Origin: Candidatus Dormiibacter spiritus
GTDB lineage: Bacteria; Chloroflexota; Dormibacteria; Dormibacterales; Dormibacteraceae
Direction: 5' to 3'
Length of the DNA stretch: 64,000 nt
NCBI GenBank assembly: GCA_003244185.1
Contig: QHBT01000046.1
Span: 1-64,000 of the forward strand
The notes beneath the pieces are model-generated. The model was given only the letters and a program-made list of their open reading frames with translations. It was not told where the DNA came from and did no database searches. The position numbers and the translations under genes were made by a program. Position 1 is the first letter of the stretch. The number at the start of each line of letters is the position of its first letter. Below, piece after piece: positions 34,768 through 45,928 of this stretch.

Positions 34768-35931
34768 ATGGCGAAGAGCGCGCACAGCCCAGCCCAGTCG
34801 GTTTTCACGTCTGAATCGGTCGCGGAGGGCCACCCTGACAAGGTGGCCGATCAGATCTCCGACGCGGTGCTCGACTCCATTTTGGCCAAGGATCCACTCG
34901 CGCGGGTGGCCTGCGAGACGACAGTCACCACTGGCCTGGTGCTGGTCTCCGGTGAGCTCAGCACCGACTGCTATGTCGACATCCCGAGGATCATCCGACA
35001 AACCGTCCGCGAGGTCGGCTACACCCGAGCCAAGTACGGGCTGGACGCCGAGACCTGCGGTGTGCTGGTCAGCATCGATGAGCAGTCACCCGACATCGCC
35101 CAGGGGGTTGACGTGGGGGGCGCCGGCGACTCCGGCATGGTCTTCGGCTTTGCCTGCCGGGACACACCTGAGCTCATGCCGCTCCCGATCCAGCTCGCTC
35201 ACCGGCTCTCGCGCCGCCTGGCGGAGGTGCGGAAGTCGCGAGCGCTGCCCTACCTGCGGCCCGATGGAAAGGTGCAGGTGACAGTCGGCTACGACGAGGC
35301 CGGCAGTCCCTGCTCGGTCGAAACCGTGGTGGTCTCCGCCCAGCACAATGAGGAGGTGGATCAGGAGCAGCTCCGTGACGACCTCATAAAGCAGGTCCTG
35401 GAACCCGTCTTGAAGGATGGGCTGGCGACCGACGGCACCCGCTATCTGATCAACCCCACAGGCCGTTTCGTGATCGGGGGGCCGGCGGCCGACGTGGGCC
35501 TGACAGGGCGCAAGGTGATAGTCGACACCTATGGCGGTTGGGCCCGGCACGGCGGCGGCTGCTTCTCGGGCAAGGATCCGACCAAGGTGGACCGCGCCGG
35601 GGCGTACGGCGCGCGCTACGTCGCCAAGAACATAGTTGCCGGCGGCCTCGCCGAGCGCTGCGAGGTGCAGCTCTCTTACGCGATCGGCGTCGTCAAGCCG
35701 GTGGCCCTGCGGATCGACACCCAGGGCACCGGGACAGTGGGCGAGAGAGAGCTGGAGCGGGCTGTCAACCGCCTCTTTGATCTGAGCCCGCTGGGCATCA
35801 TCAAGGAGCTCAACCTGCGGCGGCCGCTGTTCCGCGCGACAGCCTGCTACGGTCACTTCGGCCGGACCGACATCGATGCGCCCTGGGAGGACACGAGTCG
35901 GGCGGTGGAGCTGGCGGCGGAAGTCGCTTGA
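34768..35931 (+). CDS. metK: S-adenosylmethionine synthetase
   Basis: 387 residues. [40 protein letters not shown] (GAGDQG-type loop, here with Ser in place of Gln), [34 protein letters not shown], and [20 protein letters not shown] define MetK. It makes SAM from methionine and ATP in the cytoplasm. ATG 34768 lies five bases after AGGAGGT, a strong ribosome binding site. I looked in 34639-34767 for a SAM riboswitch and recognised none. Its TGA overlaps the TTG start of the next gene. Confidence 0.96.
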   Translation: MAKSAHSPAQSVFTSESVAEGHPDKVADQISDAVLDSILAKDPLARVACETTVTTGLVLVSGELSTDCYVDIPRIIRQTVREVGYTRAKYGLDAETCGVLVSIDEQSPDIAQGVDVGGAGDSGMVFGFACRDTPELMPLPIQLAHRLSRRLAEVRKSRALPYLRPDGKVQVTVGYDEAGSPCSVETVVVSAQHNEEVDQEQLRDDLIKQVLEPVLKDGLATDGTRYLINPTGRFVIGGPAADVGLTGRKVIVDTYGGWARHGGGCFSGKDPTKVDRAGAYGARYVAKNIVAGGLAERCEVQLSYAIGVVKPVALRIDTQGTGTVGERELERAVNRLFDLSPLGIIKELNLRRPLFRATACYGHFGRTDIDAPWEDTSRAVELAAEVA

Positions 35932-37007
35932 CGCGCCCTCGACACTTCTACGCTGTCATTCCGGCCGGGGGCGCCGGCTCAAGGCTCTGGCCGCGCTCCC
36001 GGCGCAGCTCGCCCAAGCATGTGCTGCCACTCTCGGGCAGCGGCCAGCCGCTGCTGGTGGAGGCGTACGAGCGGATCGCCCCCCTGGCCGCGGAGACGCT
36101 CATCCTGACGGAAGTCAGCCAGCTGTCCCTGCTGAGCGGGCTCCTACCCGGGCTGGACAGCAGTGGATTCATAGTCGAGCCGGCCGCTCGGGGCACAACC
36201 AATGCCCTCGGCCTGGCGGCATTGACACTCCTGGAGCGGGACCCTGAGGCGCTGATGCTCTCCCTGGCGGCGGACCACGTCATCAAGGGTGCCGCCGCCT
36301 ATCGTGCCGCTGTTCGAACAGCTCGGCACGTGGCGGCGGCGACGGGAGAGCTGGTCACTATTGGGCTGCTGCCCACGTACCCGGCCACCGGCTTCGGCTA
36401 CATCGACGCGGGAAGGGAGATGAGGGGCCTGGGCTGGACGGCGCGCCGGGTGGATGGGTTCACTGAGAAGCCACCGCTGCGAGCGGCGACTCGCTACGTC
36501 GCGAGTGGCCACCACTACTGGAACCTGAACATGTTCTGCTTCCGCTGCGACGCTTTCGCCGAGCAGCTGCGCGAACACGGCAGGGATCACTACGACGGTC
36601 TGGTTCGTGTCCTCCGGGCCCGGCGCGAAGGCGACGAGGGGAAGGCGGCGGAGATCTACTGCAGCCTGCCCACCGACGCTGTCGACTACACGGTGATGGA
36701 GCGCACCAAGCGGCTGCTCATGGTGCCGGCGGAGTTTGAGTGGACTGATGTCGGGTCTTGGGCGGATCTCGCCGAGCTGCTGCCGACCGACCAAGAGGGA
36801 AACCATGTGGAGGGCGACGCCGTGCTCATCGATACGACCGGCGCCTACGTCTCCGCCCCCGGCAAGTTGGTGGCTATGATCGGCGTTCAGGACCTGATAG
36901 TGGTCGACACTCCTGCCGCCCTCCTGGTCTGTCCCAAGGAGCGGGCCCAGGACGTGAAGAAGGTGGTCCAGTCCCTGAGTCGCGACGGGCGCGCTCAGTA
37001 CCTTTAG
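35928..37007 (+). CDS. manC: Mannose-1-phosphate guanylyltransferase
   Basis: 359 residues. [20 protein letters not shown] followed by [11 protein letters not shown] is the nucleotidyltransferase signature. [49 protein letters not shown], and [13 protein letters not shown] are typical of GDP-mannose pyrophosphorylases without the fused isomerase domain. It makes GDP-mannose from GTP and mannose-1-phosphate. The phosphohexomutase and a cupin of the mannose-6-phosphate isomerase type follow, completing a pathway. TTG 35928 overlaps the metK stop. Confidence 0.9.
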   Translation: MTRPRHFYAVIPAGGAGSRLWPRSRRSSPKHVLPLSGSGQPLLVEAYERIAPLAAETLILTEVSQLSLLSGLLPGLDSSGFIVEPAARGTTNALGLAALTLLERDPEALMLSLAADHVIKGAAAYRAAVRTARHVAAATGELVTIGLLPTYPATGFGYIDAGREMRGLGWTARRVDGFTEKPPLRAATRYVASGHHYWNLNMFCFRCDAFAEQLREHGRDHYDGLVRVLRARREGDEGKAAEIYCSLPTDAVDYTVMERTKRLLMVPAEFEWTDVGSWADLAELLPTDQEGNHVEGDAVLIDTTGAYVSAPGKLVAMIGVQDLIVVDTPAALLVCPKERAQDVKKVVQSLSRDGRAQYL

Positions 37008-37014
37008 TACGGCG

Positions 37015-38439
37015 GTGGCTATCAAGTTCGGGACCGACGGCTGGCGCGGTGTCGTCGGCGACGACTTCACCTATGAGAACGTGCGCTTGGCTGCGGCCGG
37101 CATCGCCCGTTCTTTGGGCAGCGGCACAGTGGTTGTCGGCTACGACCGCCGCTTTGCTTCAGAGCTGTTCGCAGAAGAGGTGGCGCGGGTGCTGGCCGGC
37201 AAGGGCCTGCAGGCGCTTCTCTTCGACCGGGCGACGCCCACCCAGGTCGCCTGCTGGACGGTGGTGGATCGAAGAGCTGCGGGAGCTGTCATAGTCACCG
37301 CCAGCCACAATCCCTACATCTTCAACGGCTTGAAGTTCCGGCCGGAGACAGGCAGTTCAGCCCCGGCTGACCTGATCGAGCGGTTGGAGGAGGCGATCGC
37401 GGCAGTGGCGGAGGGCGCTGCGCGCGTCCAACGGGCGGAGCCGAATGACGAGCGGATCCAGCGCCTCGATCCGCGGCCATCGTACTTCCAGCAGGTGGGC
37501 CGGATGGTCGACCTGGAAGCCATCCGGCGATCTGGTCTGAGTCTCGTCCATGAAGCGATGCACGGCTCGGGGGCCGGCTACGTGGCCGAGCTGGCCGGCG
37601 GCGGCCGAACCGGTGTCACCGAGCTGCACGCTGAGCGCAACCCCTGGTTCGGCGGCGTCAACCCCGAGCCCATCCCGGCCAACCTGCGGGAGGCGCTGGG
37701 CCTGATGGGCTCCGGCGGTCACGATCTTGCCATCTGCACTGACGGTGACGCCGACCGGGTGGGGGTCATCGACGAGCGCGGCCATTTCGTCAACCAGCTG
37801 CAGGTTTTCGCGCTGCTGATCCGTTATCTGGTCGAGGTCCGCGGCCTTCGGGCGCCGATCGTGAAGAGCATCAACATGACCTTCATGGCAGACCGTCTGG
37901 CCGAGCGCTACGGGCTGGTGGTGCACGAGGTTCCCATCGGCTTCAAGAGCATCGCGCCCAGGATGATGGCCGTCGATGCGCTCGTGGGCGGTGAGGAGTC
38001 AGGCGGCTTCGCCTTCCAGGGACACATCCCGGAAAGGGATGGGCTGCTGGCAGGCCTTTTCTTCGCCGACTACCTGGCCCGGACCGGCAAGCGTCTATCG
38101 GAACTGCTCCAAGAGCTGGCGGAACTCGTCGGCCCGAGCGCGTACGCCCGGCACGATCATCACCTGCCCCGGGACGACTACGCTCAGGAGCGGCGGAGGA
38201 TCCTGGGCCTTCTGGCTGAGCGTTCTCCGCAGGAGGTTGCCGGAGTGCGGGTGGCTGCCACCCGGGTTGACGACGGCTACAAATTCACCCTGATCGACGG
38301 CAGCTGGGTGCTGCTGCGCGCCAGCGGAACCGAGCCGCTGATCCGCGTCTACTCCGAGGCCGCGACTGCCGACGAGGTGGCTGCCCGCCTCGCGGCGCTG
38401 GAGGAGATAGTTGGACTTGAACGACGCGTCGCCGCCTGA
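37015..38439 (+). CDS. Phosphomannomutase/phosphoglucomutase
   Basis: 474 residues of the alpha-D-phosphohexomutase family. KFGTDGWRGVVGDDFTYENV lies at the start, the phosphoserine loop is VIVTASHNPYIFNGLKFRPE, the metal loop is ICTDGDADRVGVIDERG, the sugar loop is GGEESGGFAFQGHIPERDG, and the phosphate-binding loop near the C-terminus is LLRASGTEPLIRVYSEA. It interconverts hexose 6- and 1-phosphates. Position after manC suggests mannose, but the family is often bifunctional. GTG 37015 is the start. The cupin gene overlaps its end by 29 bases. Confidence 0.9.
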   Translation: MAIKFGTDGWRGVVGDDFTYENVRLAAAGIARSLGSGTVVVGYDRRFASELFAEEVARVLAGKGLQALLFDRATPTQVACWTVVDRRAAGAVIVTASHNPYIFNGLKFRPETGSSAPADLIERLEEAIAAVAEGAARVQRAEPNDERIQRLDPRPSYFQQVGRMVDLEAIRRSGLSLVHEAMHGSGAGYVAELAGGGRTGVTELHAERNPWFGGVNPEPIPANLREALGLMGSGGHDLAICTDGDADRVGVIDERGHFVNQLQVFALLIRYLVEVRGLRAPIVKSINMTFMADRLAERYGLVVHEVPIGFKSIAPRMMAVDALVGGEESGGFAFQGHIPERDGLLAGLFFADYLARTGKRLSELLQELAELVGPSAYARHDHHLPRDDYAQERRRILGLLAERSPQEVAGVRVAATRVDDGYKFTLIDGSWVLLRASGTEPLIRVYSEAATADEVAARLAALEEIVGLERRVAA

Positions 38440-38803
38440 GACGCGGCCGACCAAGGTGCGGAAGGCGGCGGAGAGCCGCACCGACAAGCCCTGGGGCTAC
38501 GAGCTGCGTTGGGCGATCACCGACAGGTATCTGGGCAAGATCCTTCACGTGAATGGAGGTGAGGCACTCTCGCTGCAGTATCACGTCCGGAAGGACGAGT
38601 GCATCCTGCTCTCGTCAGGAATCTTGGACCTGGAACTGGACGGTGAGGTGCATCGGCTTGAGCCAGGCGACACCGCCCACATCACGCCCGGCACCCGGCA
38701 CCGCATGACTGCTGTCGAGGACTGTGACATCTTCGAGGTTTCCACTCCAGAGATAGACGACGTCATCAGGCTCGAAGACCGCTACGGGCGCCAGGGAACC
38801 TGA
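38411..38803 (+). CDS. Cupin protein, mannose-6-phosphate isomerase type II-like
   Basis: 130 residues, a single cupin barrel. DKPWGYELRWAITDRYLGKI, GGEALSLQYHVRKDECILLS with the first His/Glu metal motif, DLELDGEVHRLEPGDTAHIT, and PGTRHRMTAVEDCDIFEVST with the second His. This matches the C-terminal cupin of bifunctional ManC/AlgA and stand-alone relatives. As an isomerase it would supply mannose-6-phosphate to the two preceding enzymes, but single-domain members are not always catalytic. TTG 38411 overlaps the mutase gene. Confidence 0.82.
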   Translation: MDLNDASPPETRPTKVRKAAESRTDKPWGYELRWAITDRYLGKILHVNGGEALSLQYHVRKDECILLSSGILDLELDGEVHRLEPGDTAHITPGTRHRMTAVEDCDIFEVSTPEIDDVIRLEDRYGRQGT

Positions 38804-38859
38804 CCGGCACCTGCGGAGCCCGCCGAAGCGGACAGGTCGCTCGGTAACATCAAGCGCTC

Positions 38860-39672
38860 GTGAAGACACCGCCTCCCGCCGACGATCACGTGCTGCCTCC
38901 GCTGAGGTCGGTTCCGCAAAGGGACTTCCGCTTCCTCGTCTTCGCCGGCGTCATCCTGGTCGCGCTGGCTTTGGGCCTCCAGTCAGACCTGGTGGGGAAT
39001 CAGATCTGGGCTCTGAGCGGAGGGCTGGTCCTGCTCGCCGCAGCAGTCCTCGCCGGCTATCTGAGGGTGGAGTCGAGGCTGCCCGCGATCGAGCACTTTG
39101 TGCCGGTCGCCCTGGCGGTGGTTGCGCTGACCGGAGTCGCGCTGCTCAGCCGCGGCCACTTCTTGCGCTACGCAGCTGCCGCCGCCGCCTTCGGGATCGC
39201 GTTCGCGGCGGTGGCGCAGCTGGACCTGAAGCACCTGCGAGCCCAGGCCAAACCCGGCCATCTGATAGTTCAGGACACGGTCCTCGTGGTCTGCGTGGCA
39301 GGCGCCTTCCTCGGCGTGTTGATAGCCACCCAGGACCTCGCCATCAGGCTGGGAGCTGTCTTCGCCATCGCCGGTCTGGCCAGCTATCGCAGCTTCCGGG
39401 TACTGGGCGCCCCGATTCCGGGCCGGCCGGCTCTCATGTTCGCCGCGCTGGTGGCGGAGCTGGTCACCTTCTTCGCCTGGGCCCTGAGCGCCACAGCATA
39501 TTTCGGCGAAGGGTTGTTTGCGGTCATGCTGATGCTCATCTGGTACGTCAACCGCGGCTTCGTCAGGCACACGTACGAGAGGAGTCTCACCCGGCAGGTC
39601 TTCCTGGAATACGGGCTGCTCGGCCTACTGGCGGCATTCCTCTTCTTCGTGAGCCGGCAACCACTTCACTAG
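38860..39672 (+). CDS. Multi-pass membrane protein of unknown function
   Basis: 270 residues starting at GTG 38860. A 25-residue hydrophilic leader (HVLPPLRSVPQRDFRFLVF) precedes about eight hydrophobic helices, in which LGLQSDLVGNQIWALSGGLV and WALSATAYFGEGLFAVMLML stand out. There are few charged residues in the helices and a C-terminal FLFFVSRQPLH. I do not recognise the family; a DUF5656-type membrane protein is a guess from size. It lies between GDP-mannose genes and an AI-2E family transporter, on the same strand. Confidence 0.6.
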   Translation: MKTPPPADDHVLPPLRSVPQRDFRFLVFAGVILVALALGLQSDLVGNQIWALSGGLVLLAAAVLAGYLRVESRLPAIEHFVPVALAVVALTGVALLSRGHFLRYAAAAAAFGIAFAAVAQLDLKHLRAQAKPGHLIVQDTVLVVCVAGAFLGVLIATQDLAIRLGAVFAIAGLASYRSFRVLGAPIPGRPALMFAALVAELVTFFAWALSATAYFGEGLFAVMLMLIWYVNRGFVRHTYERSLTRQVFLEYGLLGLLAAFLFFVSRQPLH

Positions 39673-39699
39673 GCAGATAGAAGGAATGCCTCCCCGCCG

Positions 39700-40848
39700 A
39701 TGATTCCCTCCCCAGCGCCCGCCCGCCTTCAGCGGGCTCTCATGGTTCCGCTCATCGTGCTGGCCTGGCTGGCCATCGCCGTAATCGTGGTGTGGCTGAT
39801 CAGCCACGTCACGAAAGCTCTGCTCATCCTTGTGCTGGCGGCTGTGATCGCGTTTGCTGTGACGCCTCTGGTCAAACTGCTGAGCCGCTATATGAAGCGG
39901 GTGTTCGCGATCGCCATCTCCTACCTCATTGGTTTCACTGTGGTCTTCGGCCTTCTCACATTCATCGCGCTCTCGGCAGCCAACGAGATCAGCAACTTCG
40001 TCTCCCATCTGGGGGACTACACGCGCGCCCTGCAGGACCTGCTGCCGACCTACGAACGCCTGCTGCAGCCGTTCGGGGTGAGCCATGCTCAGGTTCTCGC
40101 GGCGGAACGCCAGGCGGTCGCCTCGCTTCAGGGCTTGGCCGCCAATGCCGCGAAGGATGTGTTCGGTGTCGTGCAGACAGTGCTTGGCACAGTCGTTGAC
40201 GGAGTCCTGGTGCTGATCCTGAGTATTTACCTGACGGCGAGTGGGCCCCGCTTCACCCAGTGGATGCACGACCAACTGCCTGGCACGCAGCAGAAGCGGA
40301 CCAACCAGATGCGTCACATCGTGAACACTGTGGTGGGCGGCTACGTCCGCGGGACCCTTACCCTGTCGGTGCTGATCGGTGTCCTGGTCTTCATAGGCAT
40401 GGAGCTCATCGGCGTTCGGTACGCCTTGCTGCTTGGCATCCTCGCCTTCTTCATGGAGTTCGTTCCCATTCTCGGTGTGATGGTCTCGGGCGCCGTGTGC
40501 GTGCTGGTTGGACTCTTCGGGGGCGGTGCTGGGCCTGATCTGATCAGGGCCGGCCTGGTGCTGATCTGGTTCATAGTCGTTCACATCATCGAAGGGGATG
40601 TGGTGGGGCCGCGAATCATGGGCAAAGCCGTGGGTATCCATCCCGCGGTGGCCATTCTTGCCCTGGTCGCAGGGAGCGAGCTGTTCGGCCTTTGGGGTGC
40701 CCTCTTCGGCGCGCCCATCGCCGGCCTCCTCCAGGCCACAGTGATGGCCGCCTTCAAGGAGTACAAGACCGCGAACGCGCCGCCGCAGGTAGTCGCGCGC
40801 GAGTTGGAATCCGTGGAGCCAGAGCCGCTGCCGGCGTCGTCGAGCTGA
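39700..40848 (+). CDS. AI-2E family transporter
   Basis: 382 residues with the family layout: two N-terminal helices, a third (FAIAISYLIGFTVVFGLLTF), a long hydrophilic segment with GLAANAAKDVFGVVQTVLGT, and a C-terminal block of helices. The signature region is EFVPILGVMVSGAVCVLVGL, then VVHIIEGDVVGPRIMGKAVG and HPAVAILALVAGSELFGLWG. Members include TqsA and Na+/H+ antiporter-like proteins, so the substrate is open. It begins 27 bases after the previous membrane protein and may be co-transcribed. Confidence 0.88.
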   Translation: MIPSPAPARLQRALMVPLIVLAWLAIAVIVVWLISHVTKALLILVLAAVIAFAVTPLVKLLSRYMKRVFAIAISYLIGFTVVFGLLTFIALSAANEISNFVSHLGDYTRALQDLLPTYERLLQPFGVSHAQVLAAERQAVASLQGLAANAAKDVFGVVQTVLGTVVDGVLVLILSIYLTASGPRFTQWMHDQLPGTQQKRTNQMRHIVNTVVGGYVRGTLTLSVLIGVLVFIGMELIGVRYALLLGILAFFMEFVPILGVMVSGAVCVLVGLFGGGAGPDLIRAGLVLIWFIVVHIIEGDVVGPRIMGKAVGIHPAVAILALVAGSELFGLWGALFGAPIAGLLQATVMAAFKEYKTANAPPQVVARELESVEPEPLPASSS

Positions 40849-40928
40849 CCGCGCGAGGGGAGCCGGCCCGCCAAAACCGGGGCCAGTACGCTTCCTGACT
40901 CAGAGAGACCGCCGCAGGCAGTCGAGCT

Positions 40929-42056
40929 TCAGGGAAAGAGGTCGTGCACCCTTCGCCGGCCGATGAGGTGCTCGGCCAGGCGCTTGGCGCAGTTGAAGGC
41001 GTAGGCCATTCCGTGGCCGTTGTAGCCGGCGCTGAGGTAGACGTTCGGCAGATCCGGCAGCGGGCCCACCAGCGGCAGCTCAGTCTGTGTGAAGCCCATG
41101 ATTCCGGCCCAGCGATGGCTTGTCCGGCCGCTCTGGCCCAGCCCCCGCAGGTGCTCGTCCAGGCAGGCCTGCAGCTGTGGCGTCGGCACCGCCTCGTAGC
41201 CAACCTCCGTCGTCAGGAAGTGGTTGCGGTAGCCGCCGGCCAGCAGTGTGCCGTCGGCCAGCTGCCGCCAGTACTGGTAGCCCTCGTCGGAGTAGGTCGG
41301 CCGCTCCACCAGGCCGGGCCGCTCGCCGGCACTCGCCGCCATCTGGGCCCGAACGGGTGTGATGGGAGCTCCGGGCACGAGTTGGCCGGTATAGGCGTTG
41401 GTGGCCAGGATGACGGCGCCGGCCAGGCACTCGGCCTCTCCCGCGCGAACCCGAACCCCGTCGGTGCCTGCGTCCAAGCCATCCACCTTGACGCCTTCCC
41501 GAACGCTCCCGGGCCGGGCCCGGGCGGCCAGGACCAGCAGCGCCTCCAGCGGATTCAACTCCCCGTCGCCGGGGTTCAGGAGCCGGCCCTCCTGGAGACG
41601 AACGTCGGCGCCATCTTCGCGGAGCAGCAGCACAGACTCCTCCAGGTCGAGGGCCTCCTGAGGGGAGGCGGGCTGGGTGTAGCTGCCCAGCCGGCGGTAG
41701 CTGCGGGCACGTCCGCCCAGCGCCTCGGCGAGCAGCTCGTGCGTCTCGACTGTGAAGTGCCACAGCTCCTGGGCCCGCCGGCGGCCGAACCTGCGCACCG
41801 CTACCGCGTAGCACGAGGCTGTGCCAGCCAGCAGGAAGCCCGCGCTGCGGCCGCTGGCTCCAGCGCCCAGGCGATCCTGCTCCACCAGTACTACGCCAGG
41901 GATTGGGCGCAGCCAGTGCAGCAGTCCGAGCCCTGTGATGCCTCCGCCCACTATCAGCACATCGCAGCGGTCCGGCAGCGCGCCAACCTGATCTCGCGGT
42001 GAGAGGCCCCAGATCGGTGTGCCGAACGATTCCACAGAGAGGAGGTTAGCGGGCAT
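40929..42056 (-). CDS. FAD-dependent oxidoreductase (DAO family)
   Basis: 375 residues of the D-amino-acid-oxidase/glycine-oxidase class. The ADP-binding DVLIVGGGITGLGLLHWL is near residue 32, GASGRSAGFLLAGTASCYAV is the flavin-contacting segment, VILATNAYTGQLVPGAPITP follows, and the C-terminal VYLSAGYNGHGMAYAFNCAK segment closes the FAD site. It oxidises an amine or amino acid; similarity to gamma-glutamylputrescine oxidoreductase (PuuB) is possible from the WGLSPRD-type start but not decisive. No partner genes are adjacent. Confidence 0.85.
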   Translation of the reverse strand: MPANLLSVESFGTPIWGLSPRDQVGALPDRCDVLIVGGGITGLGLLHWLRPIPGVVLVEQDRLGAGASGRSAGFLLAGTASCYAVAVRRFGRRRAQELWHFTVETHELLAEALGGRARSYRRLGSYTQPASPQEALDLEESVLLLREDGADVRLQEGRLLNPGDGELNPLEALLVLAARARPGSVREGVKVDGLDAGTDGVRVRAGEAECLAGAVILATNAYTGQLVPGAPITPVRAQMAASAGERPGLVERPTYSDEGYQYWRQLADGTLLAGGYRNHFLTTEVGYEAVPTPQLQACLDEHLRGLGQSGRTSHRWAGIMGFTQTELPLVGPLPDLPNVYLSAGYNGHGMAYAFNCAKRLAEHLIGRRRVHDLFP

Positions 42057-42100
42057 GTCAACCGGCTATTTGACGCGGCTGTCGCCGGCATGATAGTGAG

Positions 42101-43132
42101 TTGGAGGTGAGGGTCACCATCCGGCGCCGGTCGGCGCCGCTGCTGGTGGTCTTCGTTCTAGGTCTGGCCGGCGCCTGCGGCCAACCGGCCTCGTCCGCTG
42201 CCCCGAGTCACACCTTCAAGGTGGGGGCCAACCCGGCGGGCATTGCTGTCGACGACAGGTCAGCCTGGGTGGCGAATGCCGCCGAGGGAACCATGAGCCA
42301 AATCGACGTCGCCAGCAACCGGGTGGTCCGCACAGTCCCGATAGGAGATCCGCGTCAGCTGCTGGATGCCGGCTGCGGGGCCGCTTCGATCCACCAGGTG
42401 CCGCACGGTTCCTTTCGCATCCGCTCCTGTGATGTGCCGCGGGCTGTCGCTGTCTCGCCGGGCTCCGTTTGGGTGGCGCGGGGCGACACCCGATCGATTG
42501 TCAGGCTGGACTCGAAAACCGGGCAGGTCATCGCGACCATCGCCGCAGACGTCCAGGCCTGGTACATCGCCGCCGGCGAGAGCGCTGTTTGGGCGAGTGA
42601 CTACGACGCCGACACAGTGGTCAGGATCGACCCCGGCACCAACCGAGTGGTGGCCCGAGTGAGCCATCTTGGCCACGGACCGAGCGGGCTCGCAATCGGT
42701 TTCGGCTCAGTCTGGGTGGCCAGCAGCCGGGCCCAGCTGGTGACGAGGATCGACGCCAGCAGCAACACTGTGGCCGCCACCATCCCCGTCGGCCTTACGC
42801 CGCTGCCGGTGCTGGTGGCATTCGGCAGCGTCTGGGTGAGGAACGAAGAGCGCGAGGGCAACGGCAGCCTGAGCCGGATCGATCCCGGCAGCAATCGGGT
42901 TGTCGCCAGCGTACCGGTCGGCCCGGAGGCCGGCCGGGATGGGCTGGACGGGCTGGCAGCGCTCGGCAACCGGCTCTACGTGCCGGGATTGAGTCTGGAG
43001 GCTGTCGACCCGGGCAGCAACCGGGTGGTGAGCCGGCAGCCGCACACGTGCAACGCAGCCAGCGCAGGCGCCGGCTCGCTCTGGACAATCGACCTCGGCT
43101 ATTCGGTGACCCGGCTCAGTCGGCCTGGCTGA
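42101..43132 (+). CDS. Exported YVTN/NHL-type beta-propeller lipoprotein
   Basis: 343 residues. RRSAPLLVVFVLGLAGACGQ is a lipoprotein-like signal with the Cys near residue 27, although position -3 is Ala rather than Leu/Val. After it come seven or so blade repeats of about 45 residues built from VAVSPGSVWVARGD, GESAVWASDYDADTVVRIDP, GFGSVWVASSRAQLVTRIDA and LGNRLYVPGLSLEAVDP. Such propellers are binding or scaffolding proteins with no catalytic call possible. The start is uncertain (TTG 42101 or GTG 42107). Its 3' end faces the LIV transporter operon. Confidence 0.8.
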   Translation: MEVRVTIRRRSAPLLVVFVLGLAGACGQPASSAAPSHTFKVGANPAGIAVDDRSAWVANAAEGTMSQIDVASNRVVRTVPIGDPRQLLDAGCGAASIHQVPHGSFRIRSCDVPRAVAVSPGSVWVARGDTRSIVRLDSKTGQVIATIAADVQAWYIAAGESAVWASDYDADTVVRIDPGTNRVVARVSHLGHGPSGLAIGFGSVWVASSRAQLVTRIDASSNTVAATIPVGLTPLPVLVAFGSVWVRNEEREGNGSLSRIDPGSNRVVASVPVGPEAGRDGLDGLAALGNRLYVPGLSLEAVDPGSNRVVSRQPHTCNAASAGAGSLWTIDLGYSVTRLSRPG

Positions 43133-43171
43133 TCACAGGGCGCGGCCGGGTCGTGCCGACGCTGAGCCGCG

Positions 43172-43882
43172 TTACATGCCGAGATAAGCCTTGGCGATGT
43201 CCTCAGACTCGAGCAGCTCCCGGCCAGTGCCCGCCTTGACGATGTTGCCGGTCTCCAGAACGTAGGCGCGGTGCGCGATCTCCAGCGCCTTGTTGGCGTT
43301 CTGTTCGACCAAGAGCACGGGCACCCCTGACGCATTGATCTCAAGCACTATGTCGAAGATGGTCTGAATGAAGATGGGGGCGAGGCCCAGCGATGGCTCG
43401 TCCAGCATCAGCAGCTTGGGCTTGGACATGAGAGCGCGGCCGATCGCCAGCATCTGCTGCTCCCCACCGGAGAGCGTGCCCGCGATCTGGGATGCCCGTT
43501 CCTTTAGGCGGGGAAAGAGTTCGTAGACCCGGTCCAGGTCCTTCTGGATGCCCGCCTTGTCGCTGCGGGCGTAGGCGCCCATGAAGAGGTTGTCAGTCAC
43601 CGTCATGCGGGCGAATAACCGCCTGCCTTCCGGCGACTGGCAGATGCCCTGTCCCACCCGAGCCGCTGCAGTGACGTTGTCCAGCGAGCGGCCATTGAAG
43701 GTGATGGTGCCTTCGGTGGGCCGGATCAAGCCGGAGATGGTGCGCAAGGTGGTCGTCTTTCCGGCTCCGTTGGAGCCGATAAGGGCGACGATCTCGCCCG
43801 CGTCCACGTGCAGGGTGATGCCATGGAGGGCTCGAACCCGCCCGTAGTAGGTCTGGAGGCCTTCAACCTCGAGGACAGCCAT
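43172..43882 (-). CDS. livF: Branched-chain amino-acid ABC transporter ATPase
   Basis: 236 residues. Walker A GSNGAGKTTTLRTISGLI, ABC signature LSGGEQQMLAIGRALMSKPK and Walker B LLMLDEPSLGLAP (with catalytic Glu) are intact. LYELFPRLKERASQIAG is the LivF-type helical segment. It powers amino-acid uptake with LivG on the cytoplasmic face of LivHM. Last gene of the operon, 19 bases after livG. Confidence 0.95.
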   Translation of the reverse strand: MAVLEVEGLQTYYGRVRALHGITLHVDAGEIVALIGSNGAGKTTTLRTISGLIRPTEGTITFNGRSLDNVTAAARVGQGICQSPEGRRLFARMTVTDNLFMGAYARSDKAGIQKDLDRVYELFPRLKERASQIAGTLSGGEQQMLAIGRALMSKPKLLMLDEPSLGLAPIFIQTIFDIVLEINASGVPVLLVEQNANKALEIAHRAYVLETGNIVKAGTGRELLESEDIAKAYLGM

Positions 43883-43901
43883 CAGTGTCCGCCGCCGAAC
43901 A

Positions 43902-44725
<824 letters not shown>

Positions 44726-44729
<4 letters not shown>

Positions 44730-45928
44730 GTTGCCGCGGCGTCAAACACTGATTCGTCGGTGGTGCCTCTCTGCAGTTCCTGCGCTCTCACCCGGCTGGG
44801 CAGCAAGCCCTGCGGTCTGAGCAGCATGGTGACTGCCAGGATGAGGCCGAAGATCACGAAGTTCAACCGGGTCGCGTAGTCGGTGGCGACGTTGGTGGCG
44901 TGCTGGCTGAGGTTCAGGGCACCCGCCCCGGCGGCCACCCAGTGAGGCAGGTCGCTCAATAGCTTGTACTGCACGAAGTAGATCACCAAGGCGCCCACGA
45001 TGGCGCCCGGAATATTGCCCATGCCGCCCAGGGTGACCATGAGCAGGATGGTCACGGAGACCAGGAAAGTGAAGTTCTCAGGACTCACCGTCGAGAGCTT
45101 GGCGCCGAAGTAGCAGCCGGCGAAACCCGAGACGGAGGCGCCGATGGCGAAGGCCAGGAGCTTGATGTTCACCGTGTTCACGCCCATCGCCTCGGCGGCC
45201 ACCTCGTCCTCGCGGACGGCCATCCAGGCCCTGCCGATCCGGGAGCGCTGGGCGTTGCGGATCACAACCACGACAGCGACGATGATCAGCACCATCAGCA
45301 CGTAGTAGGCCGTCGGCTCGCCGGCCGTGAACTTCAAGTTCTGCACCACTGCGAAGCTGGCTCCCCCGTCCCAGGGCCCGTCGATCCAGTAGGGCAGGAC
45401 CGGAGCGTCGATGGCGGAGATGGCGTTCACACCGCCGGTGAACTGGCTCAGATTGCGGAATACGCGCGGCACTATCTCGCCGAAGCCGAGCGTCACTATG
45501 GCCAGGTAGTCTCCCCGCAGGCGCAGCGTGGGCGCGCCCAGGATCGCGCCACAGGTCGCCGCGACCAGGACGGCCACGAACAGGAGCACCCAGAAGGGCA
45601 GGTGGACCTCATGGCCGATCGGGCTCAGCGCCAGCTGGCCCGAGGCCAGCATGCCGTAGGTGTAGGCGCCGATGGCGAAGAAGGCGGCGTAGCCCAGATC
45701 CAGCAGGCCGGCGAAGCCGACCACCACGTTGAGCCCGAGCGCCATCACGACGAACACCCCCGCGTCGGCCGCCTGGCTGACCAGGGCAGGGCCCTGGTCG
45801 GGGTTGATCAGGTAGACGAGGGTCGGATAGATGAGGGCCAGAAAGCCCAGCCCCACATAGGTGAGGGTGTTCGGGTCTCGCCAGTCGACTTTTGAGAAGC
45901 GCCGCCGAGCGGCGACTGCAACGCTCAT
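44726..45928 (-). CDS. livM: Branched-chain amino-acid ABC transporter permease
   Basis: 400 residues with about ten membrane helices. GLNVVVGFAGLLDLGYAAFF is the canonical LivM motif, and TLRLRGDYLAIVTLGFGEIV followed by SRIGRAWMAVREDEVAAEAM forms the cytoplasmic coupling loop that contacts the ATPases. GGMGNIPGAIVGALVIYFVQ closes the core. It forms the membrane pore with LivH. The start codon overlaps the livH stop. Confidence 0.94.

Noticed and set aside
42101-43132. Repetitive blade segments as a CRISPR or tandem DNA repeat
   Set aside because: The repeats are protein-level propeller blades with varied DNA sequence and about 45-residue spacing.
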